64,000 nt of DNA from Sipunculus nudus (GCA_026874595.1 CM049315.1:38892164-38956163); one strand, 5' to 3'; counted from the first letter of the stretch, positions 26,636 to 39,257 are shown. Translations and numbers: made by a program. The notes: generated from the sequence alone by a model not told the origin.

Positions 26636-27180
26636 ACATGTTTCATGTTTCTATTTAAAACACCATTCTGTCCCATTTTTCGAAACATGTTTCCAGCATG
26701 TTTCATGACTAATAGATGTTTCAACTGCGAAAACATGATTTTAATCCTCTTGAAACATGTTTATATATAAAACATGTTTCACACACAGAGAAAATTTCAT
26801 GGACAGTAAGATAAAACATGTCTCTGTGTTACATGTTTTTATATGAAATATGTCGCATATATGACATGTCTTAAGACATGTCTCATTTTTCATAAAACAT
26901 GTAACTATTTAAAACGTTTGTTTAGCCTAAAACATGTAGTTGTCCCATTTTTCGAAACATGTTTTCTCCTAAGAAATATGTTTTAAACTTAGAGTTAAAC
27001 ATGTCTCAGTGTTACATGTCTTTATATGAAATATGTCACATATAAGACATGTCTTAAGACATGGTTCACTTTCATAAAACATGTAACTATTCAAAACATC
27101 TGTTCAGTCTAAAACGTGTAGTTGTCCCATTTTTCGAAACGTGTTTTCCAAAGAAACATGTTTTAACTTAGAGTAAAACC
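26636..27180. repeat. Left subterminal array of ACATGT palindromes
   Basis: AAACATGTTTC, GACATGTCT and related self-complementary words recur here more than fifteen times. Phrases such as GTTGTCCCATTTTTCGAAAC recur in direct orientation. The right end (31852-32010) carries the same words. Such subterminal repeats often bind a transposase. Confidence 0.85.
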
Positions 27181-27184
27181 CTTT

Positions 27185-27322
27185 TAACCCTTTTTGGCTG
27201 TAAAAAATTGGCTGTAGTCAGACTGAAGCCAGAAACACTGAAAGTAAATATATTGGCATGTCTGAATTATGTAAATGCTCATTCATGATCTGAGATAAGT
27301 TTTGCTACCTTCTAAAACATAT
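27185..27322 (+). repeat. 138-bp inverted repeat, left arm
   Basis: Matches the reverse complement of 28207-28344 with about three mismatches. The outer end reads TTTTAACCCTTTTTGGC. The other arm ends GCCAAAAAGGGTTAT, reminiscent of a piggyBac-type TTAA-CCC terminus but not proven. Confidence 0.9.
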
Positions 27323-27330
27323 GGTTTAAA

Positions 27331-28063
27331 TAAAATACAGAAAAGGCTGGTATCAACAAAGTCTTCCATGACTGAAGATTTCTCAGCAATTCAGCATGGT
27401 TGAGAGGCACATCAGCTGCTATTCTGATTAGTGTATCAAAAGAATCTATCAGAGCAATACTAAAAGCACCCTAATTAAACACCTAATATTTTCATAATAC
27501 CGCATCCTTGGTTGGTATCACTTTAATATAAATTTAAAATTAGAATCCTAAAACTAGGCCTCCATCTGTAAATACTTGAAGCTTTACAAGGTTACATGTA
27601 TGCAATCAATCATGACAATTAAATACTACAAATTACACATTTGCCATATATAGCCTGTACCATCACACTTAGAACTTTAACATAAATACAAATTTGGTGC
27701 AAATGAAGCCTCATACAAATAATGAAATACATGATAAATCAGCCAGATTGTACAAGATTAAGTAACTGCTGTATGTTCACAGTGATTCATCAAACATTTC
27801 TAAGAGTTGGAAAAATCTTATTACCACAAAAAAGAGTGAAACTTTTTACATATGTGAATAGAAAAATTCATAAAAGATTTCTTAGAAAAAATGTAGAACA
27901 CTAAGGATGTAACAAAAGAATAAAATGCTAAATTATTTTAATGCAGCCACAAACTGTGGAAGAAGTTGACTTGTCCTTATTGGGCACTTTATTTTCAAGA
28001 CACTCTTCCTGAAGTGGGTTGAGAAGTTGCATGTATAGTGCTGTGTTAGTTATATTAAGAATA
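27331..28063 (+). repeat. 733-bp direct repeat, copy 1
   Basis: Repeated at 28347-29079 with a constant offset of 1016 bp and only scattered substitutions, starting TAAAATACAGAAAAGGCTGG. No coding potential recognised. Confidence 0.93.
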
Positions 28064-28206
28064 ACACATCTTGAAGCAGAAAACAACTAAGATTTACTAG
28101 CATGAAAAAACTGCAAATTAAATGTCCCAATACTATAAATTGTTGCATGCACTGTGTGTAACAACTGCAAGTATCGCAATTAAATAAAACTGACTGTATA
28201 ATATTT

Positions 28207-28344
28207 ATATGTTTTAGAAGGTAGCATAACTGATCTCAGATCATGAATGAGCATTTACATAATTCAGACATGCCAATATATTTACTTTCAGTGTTTCTGG
28301 CTTCAGTCTGACTACAGTCAATTTTTTACAGCCAAAAAGGGTTA
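28207..28344 (-). repeat. 138-bp inverted repeat, right arm
   Basis: Inverse partner of 27185-27322. It lies two bases before the second 733-bp direct repeat. Confidence 0.9.
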
Positions 28345-28346
28345 TA

Positions 28347-29079
28347 TAAAATACAGAAAAGGCTGGTATCAACAAAGTCTTCCATGACGGAAGATTTCTC
28401 AGCAATTCAGCATAGTTGAGAGGCACATCAGCTGCTATTCTGATTAGTGTATCAAAAGAATCTATCAGAGCAATACTAAAAGCACCCTAATTAAACACCT
28501 AATATTTTCATAATACCGCATCCTAGGTTGGTAACACTTTAATATAAATTTAAAATTAGAATCCTAAAACTAGGCCTCCATCTGTAAATACTTGAAGCTT
28601 TACAAGGTTACATTTATGCAATCAATCATGACAATTAAATACTACAAATTACACATTTGCCATATATAGCCTGTACCATCACACTTAGAACTTTAACATA
28701 AATACAAATTTGGTGCAAATGAAGCCTCATACAAATAATGAAATACATGATAAATCAGCCAGATTGTACAAGATAAAGTAACTGCTGTATGTTCACAGTG
28801 ATTCATCAAACATTTCTAAGAGTTGGAAAAATCTTATTACCACAAAAAAGAGTGAAACATTTTACATATGTGAATAGAAAAATTCATAAAAGATTTCTTA
28901 GAAAAAATGTAGAACACTAAGGATGTAACAAAAGATTAAAATGCTAAATTATTTTAATGCAGCCACAAACTGTGGAAGAAGTTGACTTGTCCTTATTGGG
29001 CACTTTATTTTCAAGACACTCTTCCTGAAGTGGGTTGAGAAGTTGCATGTATTGTGCTGTGTTAGTAATATTAAGAATA
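28347..29079 (+). repeat. 733-bp direct repeat, copy 2
   Basis: Near-identical to 27331-28063. Homology stops at TTAAGAATA, after which the two contexts differ. Confidence 0.93.
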
Positions 29080-29934
29080 GAGTGTGAGGAAGTACTTCAA
29101 AGTAGGTACCAGGTTATCCATACTGAAGAATTCTCAATTAAACATATTTTCACGGAGTCACTCAAAATAGCACCTGACCTCACTTCTCCATTGTCTATGA
29201 TAAAACAGGTGTTGGTTCTGTACCCTCTTGTGTACAAAATGAATCTTCTTTGACATCTTTCTGAAAAAGGTGTAGCAATTTATAAGTAGCTAAATTGTGT
29301 TATTTCCATAGTCAGCTTGGAGAAAAAGATGAAATAGTATTAACTGTCAGAAACACAGCTGACAGTTCTTAAACATGCATGCAGCTGCATGGAATGCACT
29401 GACATCAGCTAGATACTGACACAAGTCCAAGAAGAATATTAAACAGTTATTTATATGGAGTTTTTTTTATAAAATGAAAATGTTCACTTCTTACATTTTA
29501 ATTCAAATACTGTTTACAACTGGTAACATAATGATGATATATAAGAATAAGGCCTCTAAAAGTTATACCTCTTTAATGGAATAATATGAATGTTTACAAC
29601 AATTGAATCAAAGACCCCTCAGGAATTTAAAGCTGCTGGTTAGCAAAATATGTTGCAAGCATCTGTCATTTAATAATTCAGTGGCATTGACAATAACAAA
29701 ATAAAACATCACATGTACTTTATATTTAATCAAGGATTAAAAATATATTACCTGCAAATATGTTCAACTAGAAAACTTCAACTATTACCAAAAATTATAC
29801 AAGAGGGAAAAATTTGCATACTTGTGTAAAAATAAAAAAAATGGATAAAGTGAAGCAAGAATTACTTAATTAAATATTCACTCTCTCCCCAAATTCACTC
29901 TAACATGGGAAAACTGGAACCACTATACCACCAT
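29080..29934. other. Unrecognised interior of the 5.4-kb element
   Basis: AT-rich, no coding frame of note and no further repeat seen. Confidence 0.5.
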
Positions 29935-30598
29935 TACCACCAATATACCCACATCCAACCTTGGTAACCTGGAAACCATCCCACCACCAATATTTACCCA
30001 CCCAGCCTGGGTATCCAATGCATTCCCACCACCAACACCCATGTACACACATCCAGCCTTGGTACCCTGGACTCCATTCCACCAATACCCGTGTACACAC
30101 ATCCAATCTTGATACCCTAGACCCAGTTCCATCAACACCGTGTGCACACAACCAGCCTTGGAGCCTTGGTACCACCACCAGTCATGTTTTCAACCATCCA
30201 GACTTGGTATCCTGAACCCTATTCCACAAGCACCACCCATTTGCATGCATCCAGCACTGGTACCCTGGACCCTATTCCCCAAACACTACAAATGTGCACA
30301 CATCCATTCTTGGTACCCTGAACCCCATTCCACCAACACCCATGTACATTCATCCAGCCTTGGTACCCTGGACCTAAGTTCACCACCAGTCATGTATTCA
30401 CACATCCAGACTTGGTACTCTCAACCCAGTTCCACCAACACCCATGTACACACACCCAGCCTTGCTACCCTTGACCAAAATCCACAATCACCACACATCA
30501 AGCATTGGTACCCTGGACTCCATTCACACATCCGGCCTTGTTACTCTGGAACCTATTCCACCATCACCACCCATGTGCACACATTCAGCAATGATAAG
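29935..30598 (+). repeat. ~60-bp minisatellite, about 11 degenerate units
   Basis: The unit is close to CATCCAGCCTTGGTACCCTG followed by GACCCCATTCCACCAACACC and CATGTACACA. Its length near a multiple of three keeps frames open on both strands (plus 30140-30640, minus 29900-30178), giving repeated His/Pro/Trp peptides. I regard these as by-products. Confidence 0.9.
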
Positions 30599-31851
30599 AT
30601 GCATAAATTGCCATTTTTTTATGATGTGCCCTTGAGGTAATTTTTGAACATTCTGCAGATTTTAATCTACACAAATATGACATTGCACATAATTACAGGT
30701 TTTGAATTTGCTAATTTTATCATTCTGATCACAAATTACTTATGTCTTCCTTATTCATCTTCAAATTCAAGGTTTCAGTAAAACTGCCTTGAAAAATTTA
30801 ACAAAATTATCTTTGCACAGCCTACTTCTTGCATCACATTTGATAAATAAATATCTTACCTACTCAGCAGCCTATACATGTGTAAACTTTAGTCCACAAT
30901 GCACCCAAAGATGGGTCATGGTTATGCCGAACCAAACTGAATTTTGTACAGTAGTTTCTAATAAAAAGCTGCTAATGACCACTTGTTTTACTTTAAAAAA
31001 TATAAAAACAACATGTCCATTTTAAATCAATTTTTTAATATAAAAAACACTCCAAATTTCAGAGCCTGCTACAGTCATGTACATTCCTGCTTGCTTGATT
31101 GCCCCCTCTTACTTGCAAGGGCATCAATATGGAGGGGGGGGTTGTCACCCCCCCCCCCCCCGAAGATAAATTGAAGCTACCACTTACTTGTGTTCTGGAC
31201 TCACATGGAATAAGTGAACTGGAAAGTCTTATATTCAGGGGCGCGGCATTGTGGGGTTGGGGGTTCCAAGGGGTCAAGAAAGTCCCCCCCCCCCTTTACA
31301 ATGACTTATTGGCCCTTCAGAGGGCTGTATCCAATAAGCTTTTGAAAAGTAAAGACTTTTATTTTGGAAATCCTCTCGAGGTTAGATCCCCCCCACCCAC
31401 CTTTCCAAAATCCTGTACATTCCCTTTTATATGAATTGTCTCATAAGTGACATTACTGTATTTGAATGGTGGTTTGTACTTTACATTGCATATTAATTCT
31501 TGTGAAGGTAAAATGTCGTTGTACTTTATATAAAGCATGAATATTTGTATATCTATGAGCGATATTATGAATATATATACTGTTCACAAACTTAACGTTT
31601 GACTCACCTTTTAATTTCTGGCAAATTATATTTTGGGTTGCTACAGGAAACCTTCTCTGCGCCAAAGACTGAATATCATCAAAGGTGGACCTGGTAACTG
31701 CTCAAACTCACGTTCCGTTTTCTCGGAAGTTTTCATCCTTCCCGCGATCTCTGGCAATCAGTTTATCATATGAATTGGGAGAATATCCGGTCATGTGATC
31801 AGTGGCAAAAAATAACGGCGATTAAAACAAGTAAAATGTAATTTCCCGCGC
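30599..31851. other. Unrecognised interior of the 5.4-kb element
   Basis: No gene seen. It includes C homopolymers at about 31148-31161 and 31287-31295. Confidence 0.5.
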
Positions 31852-32010
31852 GAGACATGTCTTAAAACATGTTTTACACATGTTTCACACATGTAACGAC
31901 ATAGCATGATGTTTCAATGGACCCAATTTTGAAAAAAAACGGTGAAACATGTTTTGAAACATGTTTAAAATTGAAACATGTTTGCATACAAAACATGCTA
32001 AACATCATGT
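31852..32010. repeat. Right subterminal array of ACATGT palindromes
   Basis: Dense copies of GAAACATGTTT, AACATGTTTTA and CACATGT, matching the left array. Confidence 0.85.
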
Positions 32011-32042
32011 AAAATATCTGTGAAACGTCATTTTTTAGAGTG

Positions 32043-32338
32043 TACTCGCTGGTATTTTCCTTTCTCCCGGCTCTAAAAACAGCCTCTAATTTATAGATTC
32101 GCACCCGAAAATTCAAGAAATGGAAAATTCCCAAAAACATTACACACTCACATGAACAGACCTGAAACATCTATAACAAAGAACGCTGTGTCTCTACACT
32201 TCAGACCCCACACGCGAGCCAGCGCCAAACAAGAGAGGTTCCCATAGCAACGAACCATGGCATCCTGCGCTACACGAATCATAATGTTAACAGACACATG
32301 TAACACTCCTGTGCACAATAAAACAGACACGTGTAACA
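32043..32338 (-). mobile_element. LTR copy C, part 2
   Basis: Resumes the LTR sequence (CTCGCTGG...CGGCTCTAAAAACAGCC) interrupted at 26618 and ends GTGTAACA followed by a TA tract. A second TGTAACACTCCTGT near 32298 resembles an LTR-internal junction, so this copy may be a rearranged rather than a simple solo LTR. Confidence 0.8.
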
Positions 32339-32359
32339 ATATATATATATATATATATG

Positions 32360-34519
32360 ACTGTATTATGGTTATTCTCTTAAAATGTGTCACTGCATTT
32401 ATTTTGTATGCTCTACACCTGAGTTCCGGTATATGACCCAAGTTAATCATGGTCAAAACTGTGAAGTGCTAAATTTGAATATCTTAATTAGTTAGGACCA
32501 GGTACAAGCGGCAGGTACCTAGGTACAGATCCAGGATTTTCTTGGAGTACCTAGATGCAGATACAGGTATTTACTGGTGTATATAATGTTAGTTATTTTT
32601 ATGTACATTTCAACTGATATTAATTGCATACTTTATCTAATTGCAAGTCACCATATTCTTCTCCTGTACAAACATTTACCTTGAGTACATTATACAGGGT
32701 ACAGACACTTCAGTCTAAAGAACTGGTTTGTACTCTGAAAAGAATACTTCAGTTCAGACACAAGTACTAAGCCCATGCAAGCATGATATTGTAAATAGAT
32801 GAATAAATAAGGAGAGGGCAAGCGTAATGAGTCACACCATGACGCTCGTGCTGTGCGTGCATTCAGATCATGCCAGGGTCGCGTGTATCAAGTAGTTTCC
32901 CAAAGGACTTTGGGGTTACAGACGAATAATGTAACATATGTGTACATGTAAAGTGGATTCCCCTTTTTATCTTTTCTAATTACATGTATTTTAAATTTGA
33001 TGTATGCGATAAACAAGAGTCAGGATGGGGATAAAATACTCAATGTTTATTGAGACCTCTACATAATAATTTCTTAGCAACATTTTGTTGAAAAATCTAA
33101 TCTGGTATATGCATGCAGGGCGGCGAATTGCACGACAATTCTCTTCAAGTGTCTTCATCAAGACGGTAACCTGCATGTACAATTACTTTGATAATTACAT
33201 TGCAAGCTACGTTTTATCAATAATAATTACTAGAATAATAATCAATACAATTGTATAACTATCTCTTCTTATTATACCAAACTTGCTTTGTTCGTTAGAT
33301 TAAGTCACTTGAACCAAATACTAAAAATTACCTTTAGGCTTTTAGGGTTGTTGAAAATTATTTCGTAGTTTTCTCTTAAAGTATTTTCTAACTGGTTCTC
33401 ATATTATGGTTCTCATTTCTCATACTGAAATGCAGAAAAAAAACACAGAGGTCAAACACAGTACATTAAAATCATCTAACTTGGTATAGATACGGGTGTA
33501 TTTAAAGTTTTAAGATAAACATTGATACATATTCTTTTTACACATCGAATAAGATACAAAGGTCTCAAGCCGTTGTTGTAATTTAAAAGTCAAATATTAG
33601 GCATATATCATTATTGTTTAGAATATCACAATGATAAAACAGAATCGCATAGATTCACGACGGTACACATTGCAACAGTTTATAGTGTGTTTCACAGATA
33701 GATGGGGGAGGTAATGCCGGATATTAACCCCCATCACAGATTATATTACAGTTATAATAATTACAGACACATACCAAAAGGAACACATTTCTCTGCTTGG
33801 TTAAATAGACCATTACCTTTCATATGTTACAATTAAATTATGTTATATGTTATTATCAGTGGATCTGCATACGGATGGAAAATGTCTTTCAAACGTTACA
33901 AACGTGGTGTTGACTTCAGTGTATGCGGGAGAGAGCCTGTGTTATTTCGGTGAAGGGGAAGCGACTCCTATTGAATGTAAACACGCTTATTATGAGCTAA
34001 TACTAATTGCATCCTCTATAATTGTCTGCGCCGGCTGAGGCATCAGTGTTGCCATGGCGACCAGGTAAGCGGGGCAGTACTGTAGGCGAGTGAACAGACC
34101 CGTGACTGCGAGTGCACACGAACCATAGGGCGAGATCGAACCACAAATTCCACCAAGCTAAGCCAGGGAGAGCCCAACACACGTGAGATCAAACAAACAA
34201 AATCATTGGTGAATTCAATCCTCGTGGAGTGTCTACTTGTGTTGTGTCTACTGTGTTCAGTTAAATGCGTGCTCATTCATCCCTAGAAAAAAAAACGACC
34301 AGCGAGCCACGTTGTCCTATTACGCATTGGTTTTTCAACGGCGTCATATCAACTGTTAACGGTAACCACTACTTTGCACCTGCGTGCATCGATTAGGAGT
34401 AGCTGGACAATCCTGACCAGATATGTTAATTGATGGACGACTGAAGAACACACACGGTCATCAATATGTTGATTACACAGGAAGACGCATCTGGATTTTG
34501 ATTCGTCGCTGTGCTGGGT
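32360..34519. other. Non-coding upstream of the first GT31 gene
   Basis: No domain found. The frame at 33847-34038 is short and without motifs. The last few hundred bases probably include the promoter and 5' leader of the gene at 34.5 kb, but no TATA box or splice site stands out. Confidence 0.45.
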
Positions 34520-34588
34520 ATGTATATGGTGTCCATCTTGTCCTATCTGACAGAAGAAGCTGACCCAGCCCTAGGTTATAAATTAACA

Positions 34589-35659
34589 ATGGCTTTCAGA
34601 TTCTTTGGTGAACATTCTGGCAGATACAAGGTAGTATGCCCTGTGCTATTTCTTTCCATAATCATGATATCCGTTTTATACACCAACGTTGGGAATCGTT
34701 ACATTTTTGAGGTAAATACAAATACATTGAAGATCTTAAGCAGGAATGAGTACAACATAAGTAACAAGACAGTGGTTCCACACGTGAATTTTCAAACAGC
34801 CGCAGCAACCCCGAAAAATGCTAGCATGGATTCTTTACCAGAAACCCCTCGGCTTCTTTTGTTCAACAAAAGTTTCTGCCGGGCACCTGAAAAAGTCACT
34901 GTGATGTACATTTACACCAGTATTAACAACAGGAAAAATCGTGACTTTATACGATCCACATACGGAAATAAAGGTCTTTTACAGAAATGGAACACTCGCT
35001 TAGTGTTTATTCTGGGAACAACGACAGTACAGGGAAAAATAAGTGATGTTATCACCAAAGAATACAAGCAATACGGTGATATTGTTGTTGGAGACTTTAT
35101 AGACAGTTACCGCAACCTGAGTCTAAAGGGTCTGGCAGCCATGAATTTTCTGACTCATCACTGTCAAAATGCTGATTTTTTCATTAAATCTGACGATGAC
35201 GTCGTGGTTAATACCAAGCTCATTATGTCCTGGTTACGAGGGAAATACAAAGCGGCGAAAAGAACTATATTTGGATATTACCACGGTGTATACCCAAGAC
35301 GAACCTGTCCGCAGCCACCGCTGAAATGGTGTGTGACGAAAGAACAATACCCAAGATCACATTACCCTAGGTATATGTCTGGTGTAGGTATATTGTTTAC
35401 CGGTGATATTTTGGCTGATTTATACAGATCTAGCAAAAAAGTTCGGATATTTCCAATCGATGATGTATACATTACAGGACTGCTGCGGGAACCGGTTAAA
35501 AATGTAAATGTTGAACCAATGAATCGCCTTGTCCCCATATTTTCTCCACTCCAGACCTGCCTTCGGAGTTCTAGAAAGTCCCCGATCGCTTTTGCACATG
35601 TGGCAAATCTACAAAGTATGAAGCTGTGTTGGAATGCTATGAAAAGATGGTCGAAATAA
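34589..35659 (+). CDS. Beta-1,3-galactosyltransferase-like (GT31) enzyme 1
   Basis: An intronless gene. I start at the ATG at 34589 (context ACAATGG), giving 356 residues. An in-frame ATG at 34520 would add 23 but has poorer context. A signal anchor (VVCPVLFLSIIMISVLY) at about residues 15-31 makes it a type II Golgi membrane protein. The stem has several N-glycosylation sequons. The GT31 catalytic domain follows: KNRDFIRSTYG (about 116-126), DIVVGDFIDSYRNLSLKGL, the metal-binding DDD in IKSDDDVVVN (202-204), YPRYMSGVGILFTGD, and IDDVYITG (290-297). The order and spacing match UDP-Gal/GlcNAc beta-1,3 transferases, and the length is normal. It would transfer a hexose from a UDP-sugar in the Golgi lumen. 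The acceptor cannot be told. It has a homologue at 55.2 kb and a broken piece at 47.0 kb. Confidence 0.93.
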   Translation: MAFRFFGEHSGRYKVVCPVLFLSIIMISVLYTNVGNRYIFEVNTNTLKILSRNEYNISNKTVVPHVNFQTAAATPKNASMDSLPETPRLLLFNKSFCRAPEKVTVMYIYTSINNRKNRDFIRSTYGNKGLLQKWNTRLVFILGTTTVQGKISDVITKEYKQYGDIVVGDFIDSYRNLSLKGLAAMNFLTHHCQNADFFIKSDDDVVVNTKLIMSWLRGKYKAAKRTIFGYYHGVYPRRTCPQPPLKWCVTKEQYPRSHYPRYMSGVGILFTGDILADLYRSSKKVRIFPIDDVYITGLLREPVKNVNVEPMNRLVPIFSPLQTCLRSSRKSPIAFAHVANLQSMKLCWNAMKRWSK

Positions 35660-36607
35660 TGAACTAAGGTGAAAATTGTAATGTTAAAATAAGTGAAAAA
35701 GGAATGTCAAGTCTGGTCATGAAACCATCATGTATATCTAAATGCAGCGGAGCGTGAGAATAATTCAGTTTATAGTTTTGTTATCAATGACTGATTGCAT
35801 GCTGTCTCTTGTGTAACCTCTATTAGGAGCTCGGGATGTAGATCCATCATGGACACTTCAACATCTCTATTACAACACACTATCTATCGCACTAGGGACG
35901 CGTATCGGCGACGACTGACACCAGGTGTTCGGTTTCCGGTATATCGCAAGGAAAATACCATATTCAATTATATAGACAATCACTACAGAATAACGAAAAG
36001 GCATTATATTTATCATCCAGATTCTCACAGAACTCGGCTTTCCTTGTTTATTATTAGGGCTACGCGATATTATCGATCTATCGGTATATCGCGATTTGGT
36101 GATTCGCATATTTCGTAACACGCGATACAATTTTCAAATATAGATCTTTCCGATATTTTTCAAACGTTCCTAAAACTGATTTTTTTTTTCAGAAAACTTA
36201 TGTTTCAATTACAAATTGACATATCTAGATGGTTTTGGATTAATGGCAGGCTTAATGTGAAAGCCGCTACCGTGTCTTAGATGTTTAGTAGGACATTTTC
36301 AAGTAGGCTTGATATACCAATAATCAAGGGTCCGTCCAGGGAAATATGCATGTCTGCTCAATGACTTATTGGTATTCCAGAATATCCCTATATACAATAA
36401 AAAAATACTGAAGATCTTTTGATAACTTCATTAAAATCAAGTGTAAACTAAGTATCGGCACCTATACCAATCTGTACTAAACCACAGTTCATAATTATCT
36501 ACTTGACAAGTTATTTACACATATAAGACCAACACAACTTACTTCGAATTTACTTAATGTCAACAACAAGTACCTTACTAAGAACATTAGTATGTAATAT
36601 TGTCATA
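35660..36607. other. 3' flank of GT31 gene 1 with a possible MITE end
   Basis: No AATAAA is obvious just past the stop. At 36053-36120, AGGGCTACGCGATATTATCG and repeated TATCGCGAT words resemble ends of hAT-type MITEs. A partly complementary GCGATACCCAGCCTTAT occurs near 39364-39382, but pairing the two is speculative. Confidence 0.4.
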
Positions 36608-39250
36608 CTAGCTGCTCCCGTGGAAAATCCACGGCTCTATCTGATGCATATTTTTGTAATGAGCTGATAGGAACTAAACAACTCATATTTCAATCCTAAG
36701 GTTTTTGCAGGAACTTTTGTCATGTGTTACACTTATATGATATAAAGATTACTTTTCCTAGAATTATCCAGGAACACCCTCCCCGAAATATCAACATAGA
36801 AAGAAAAAAATATTCTTTTCCAGAAATCACACAAAAAAATAAATTTTGAAAGAGACATGAGGCATATACAGGGTGTACGAATTTTTGTGAGTGTTTTTTT
36901 TAAGTATAAACAAAATAGGTCCATCAGCATCATTGCTTGGGAAATATCGTAGATATATTGATTGTATAAGAAGCATTCTAAAGTGAAATTATATAAAAGA
37001 TGCTTTGTATTAGTTTAAGCTCAGGCAACATCGTGAAACACGATGTTTATTCAGTGTAGTCAATTGATGGTATAGTCTAAGGCATGTTAACAGACACATG
37101 CGCTATATGTATACACATTCATATGTCGTTTAAGTTTGTCTCTTGTACGCGAAACGTATAGCTGCTAATGTGAAAAAGATAGGTCCAGAAAAATATATTA
37201 GAACAGTATTAAATATTTGGTTAAGTACTGTAAATTGTCATGGAATATGCAGGTGTTATGCAAAATTGACAACTCTCCCAGATAAAAAGAAAGCAGGTTG
37301 ACATATTTCGATGAAAGTATTTAGCATATAGAAACCGCTTCAGCCTTGGTTCGTTGCATTGTCGTTCAGCAAATTAACGCAAAATGTAATATACAGATTT
37401 TGCTGAAATTTTGTAGAGGGGTAGAGTAAAACTGCATCCATAATCCATTACATTTTTGGAGATAATCGGAATCACCATAATATTTTTTTTTCTTAAGTGC
37501 CATAATCACAGTTCCACAAAGGAATAAATATAAGGGGCTATTCCGTTGTTCCCGAGTAGAAGCCCGCCATTCGTATGCAGTTGTTCTGCCATGCGCCTGG
37601 TGAACCCGTGTTTCTGAACCATGACAATGTTTTATATGAAACGTGCACGTATATGAACAAACGACTGATTGATAGATTCTAGGGGGGTTTCAAAGTCCCG
37701 AAGAGACTGAGGACCCTTAGAAGTGTGTGCAATCCCCCCCCCCCCCCCCCCCCCCGGGCTTCTTTTTGAAAAAAACTTTTTTCACACAACCCATAAATCG
37801 GCCGAACTATGGAAACCATGGTTATCATGGAAAAATACTTCTGAATGTATAAAAATCAACATACCTGTAAACCTATAAAACTGTGATCGTGTAAAGGGTC
37901 TCAGCTCTTTGTGTCCACTCCACGGAAAAGTGCTCTCTATTAAAAGATTAATGTGAATATGTGTTCCGCACTTGAATTTAAAATCTTTACTTCCTTTTGA
38001 CAGAGTAAAATTCTTTAACAGGCGATATAATGGAACAATGGAAATGGGGCTCAGTGGGGATTACAGGGCGCCTCCTGAAAAAACGTGACAGGCGAAAAAT
38101 GTTTTGCTAAACATTTGTAGAGGGTTAGGGTAAAGACATATCAATAGTCCATTTCATTTTGGAGGTAATAAGAATCACCTCAACATATATTTTCTTATGA
38201 ACCATTATGACAAAGGACCATGTCTTTGTCCCCGTGTGGAAGCCACCCATTCGTATTTATTTGTTCTGCCACTCGCAAGGTGAACTCATGTTACTGAAGC
38301 ATGACAGAGTCCACACATGAAACGCATACACGTGAACATATGACAAATATTAAAAGATTCTGGTGGAGGTCTGTACGCCCTGACTACAGATTCTAGTTTG
38401 TTATCATTTTAAAGATGTACTGGTGATATATTTTCATGTTTCACCGTCCCTACAGACAACGGAACTTCACAAATATATATGTGAATCCCCCCCCCCCCCC
38501 AACCCGAATGATAATTTAGTTGTGGGGCTTCTTTTTGAAAACAAAACTTCATAAAACACATGACTTGGCCGAACTTTTGAAACCATGGTTATTATGGAAA
38601 GATATTTTTGAATGTATAAAAATCAACATACCTGTAACCCATAAAAAAATGTCAAACGGTTATCACATCACTGGACTCATTGCCCAGTGCTGACCAAACT
38701 GAAAAGCCATCGCATTGAAAGCAGAGTCATGTGGTCTTTGGAATAAAAACATTTACTTCCTTTTGAGAGAGAAAGTTCCTTTAGAGGCGTAACAATGGAT
38801 ATGGGGATCAATGGGGATTATAGTGGACCTGCGTGACCGCATATTGCACGGAAATGCCTTTTGGGCAGGACATGCGATCTAACCACGGTCTTAACAGGCC
38901 AGTGAAAATCCCCGAGGCGCCTCCTGAATAAAAGTGTCACAGGCGTGGAGGACCTTTCAGCACATAAGAAATAGGGGCACCTAATGGGAAAATATTAAAA
39001 TTATTAATTATTCAGCTTAATAGGGCATAATCCCGCAAAATAAAGCAAACTTGTCTTAGAAGAGCACACCACCGATACGTCTGCCGAATTTGGAGAGTCA
39101 AATCAGAACGGAAGCAGGTAAACCGTGGTCTAGAAAAACCCAACTCCGTATTAATTATATAGAATTTCGTGTTTGAAATAAACTGATCTACATAAACTGA
39201 TCTTTTCTCACTATATTTAACACGATCAAGAATGATTGCTGATAATAAAA
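36608..39250 (-). mobile_element. Helitron-like element, copy 2 (longest)
   Basis: The 3' end on the minus strand repeats the hairpin CCGTGGATTTTCCACGG and terminal CTAG followed by T seen in copy 1, while the outer flank differs. The first 1.6 kb matches copy 1. The part from about 38640 matches copy 3 and the 60-61 kb segment (landmarks GCAGAGTCATGTG, GGCGTGGAGGACC, GAACGGAAGCAGGTAAACC). The 5' terminus is not defined. There is no coding capacity for Rep/helicase. Confidence 0.65.
37733..37757 (+). repeat. C homopolymer
   Basis: About 23 C residues expanded at a site where copy 1 (near 25222) has only a few, so it is a slippage expansion within the element. Confidence 0.9.
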
Positions 39251-39257
39251 TGAATAG

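Larger units (their letters stand above)
26619..32042. mobile_element. 5.4-kb TIR DNA element inserted in an LTR
   Basis: Ends are CACTCTAAAAA...TTTTTAGAGTG flanked by TA on both sides; because of the palindrome a GTAC duplication is equally possible. Outside lie the two halves of LTR copy C, so the boundaries are confirmed by the interrupted sequence. Inside both ends are arrays of short palindromes around ACATGT. The interior holds 733-bp direct repeats, 138-bp inverted repeats and a ~60-bp minisatellite. No transposase motif is visible in any frame, so it is non-autonomous or decayed. Family is not certain. Confidence 0.82.

Noticed and set aside
29900-30640. His/Pro/Trp-rich repeat proteins on both strands
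   Set aside because: The ~60-bp minisatellite keeps frames open. There is no start context, signal or domain.
34511-34588. Upstream start for GT31 gene 1 (GTG at 34511 or ATG at 34520)
   Set aside because: GTG is not used here, and the ATG at 34589 has better context and places the signal anchor near the N terminus as in the family. The ATG at 34520 remains possible.
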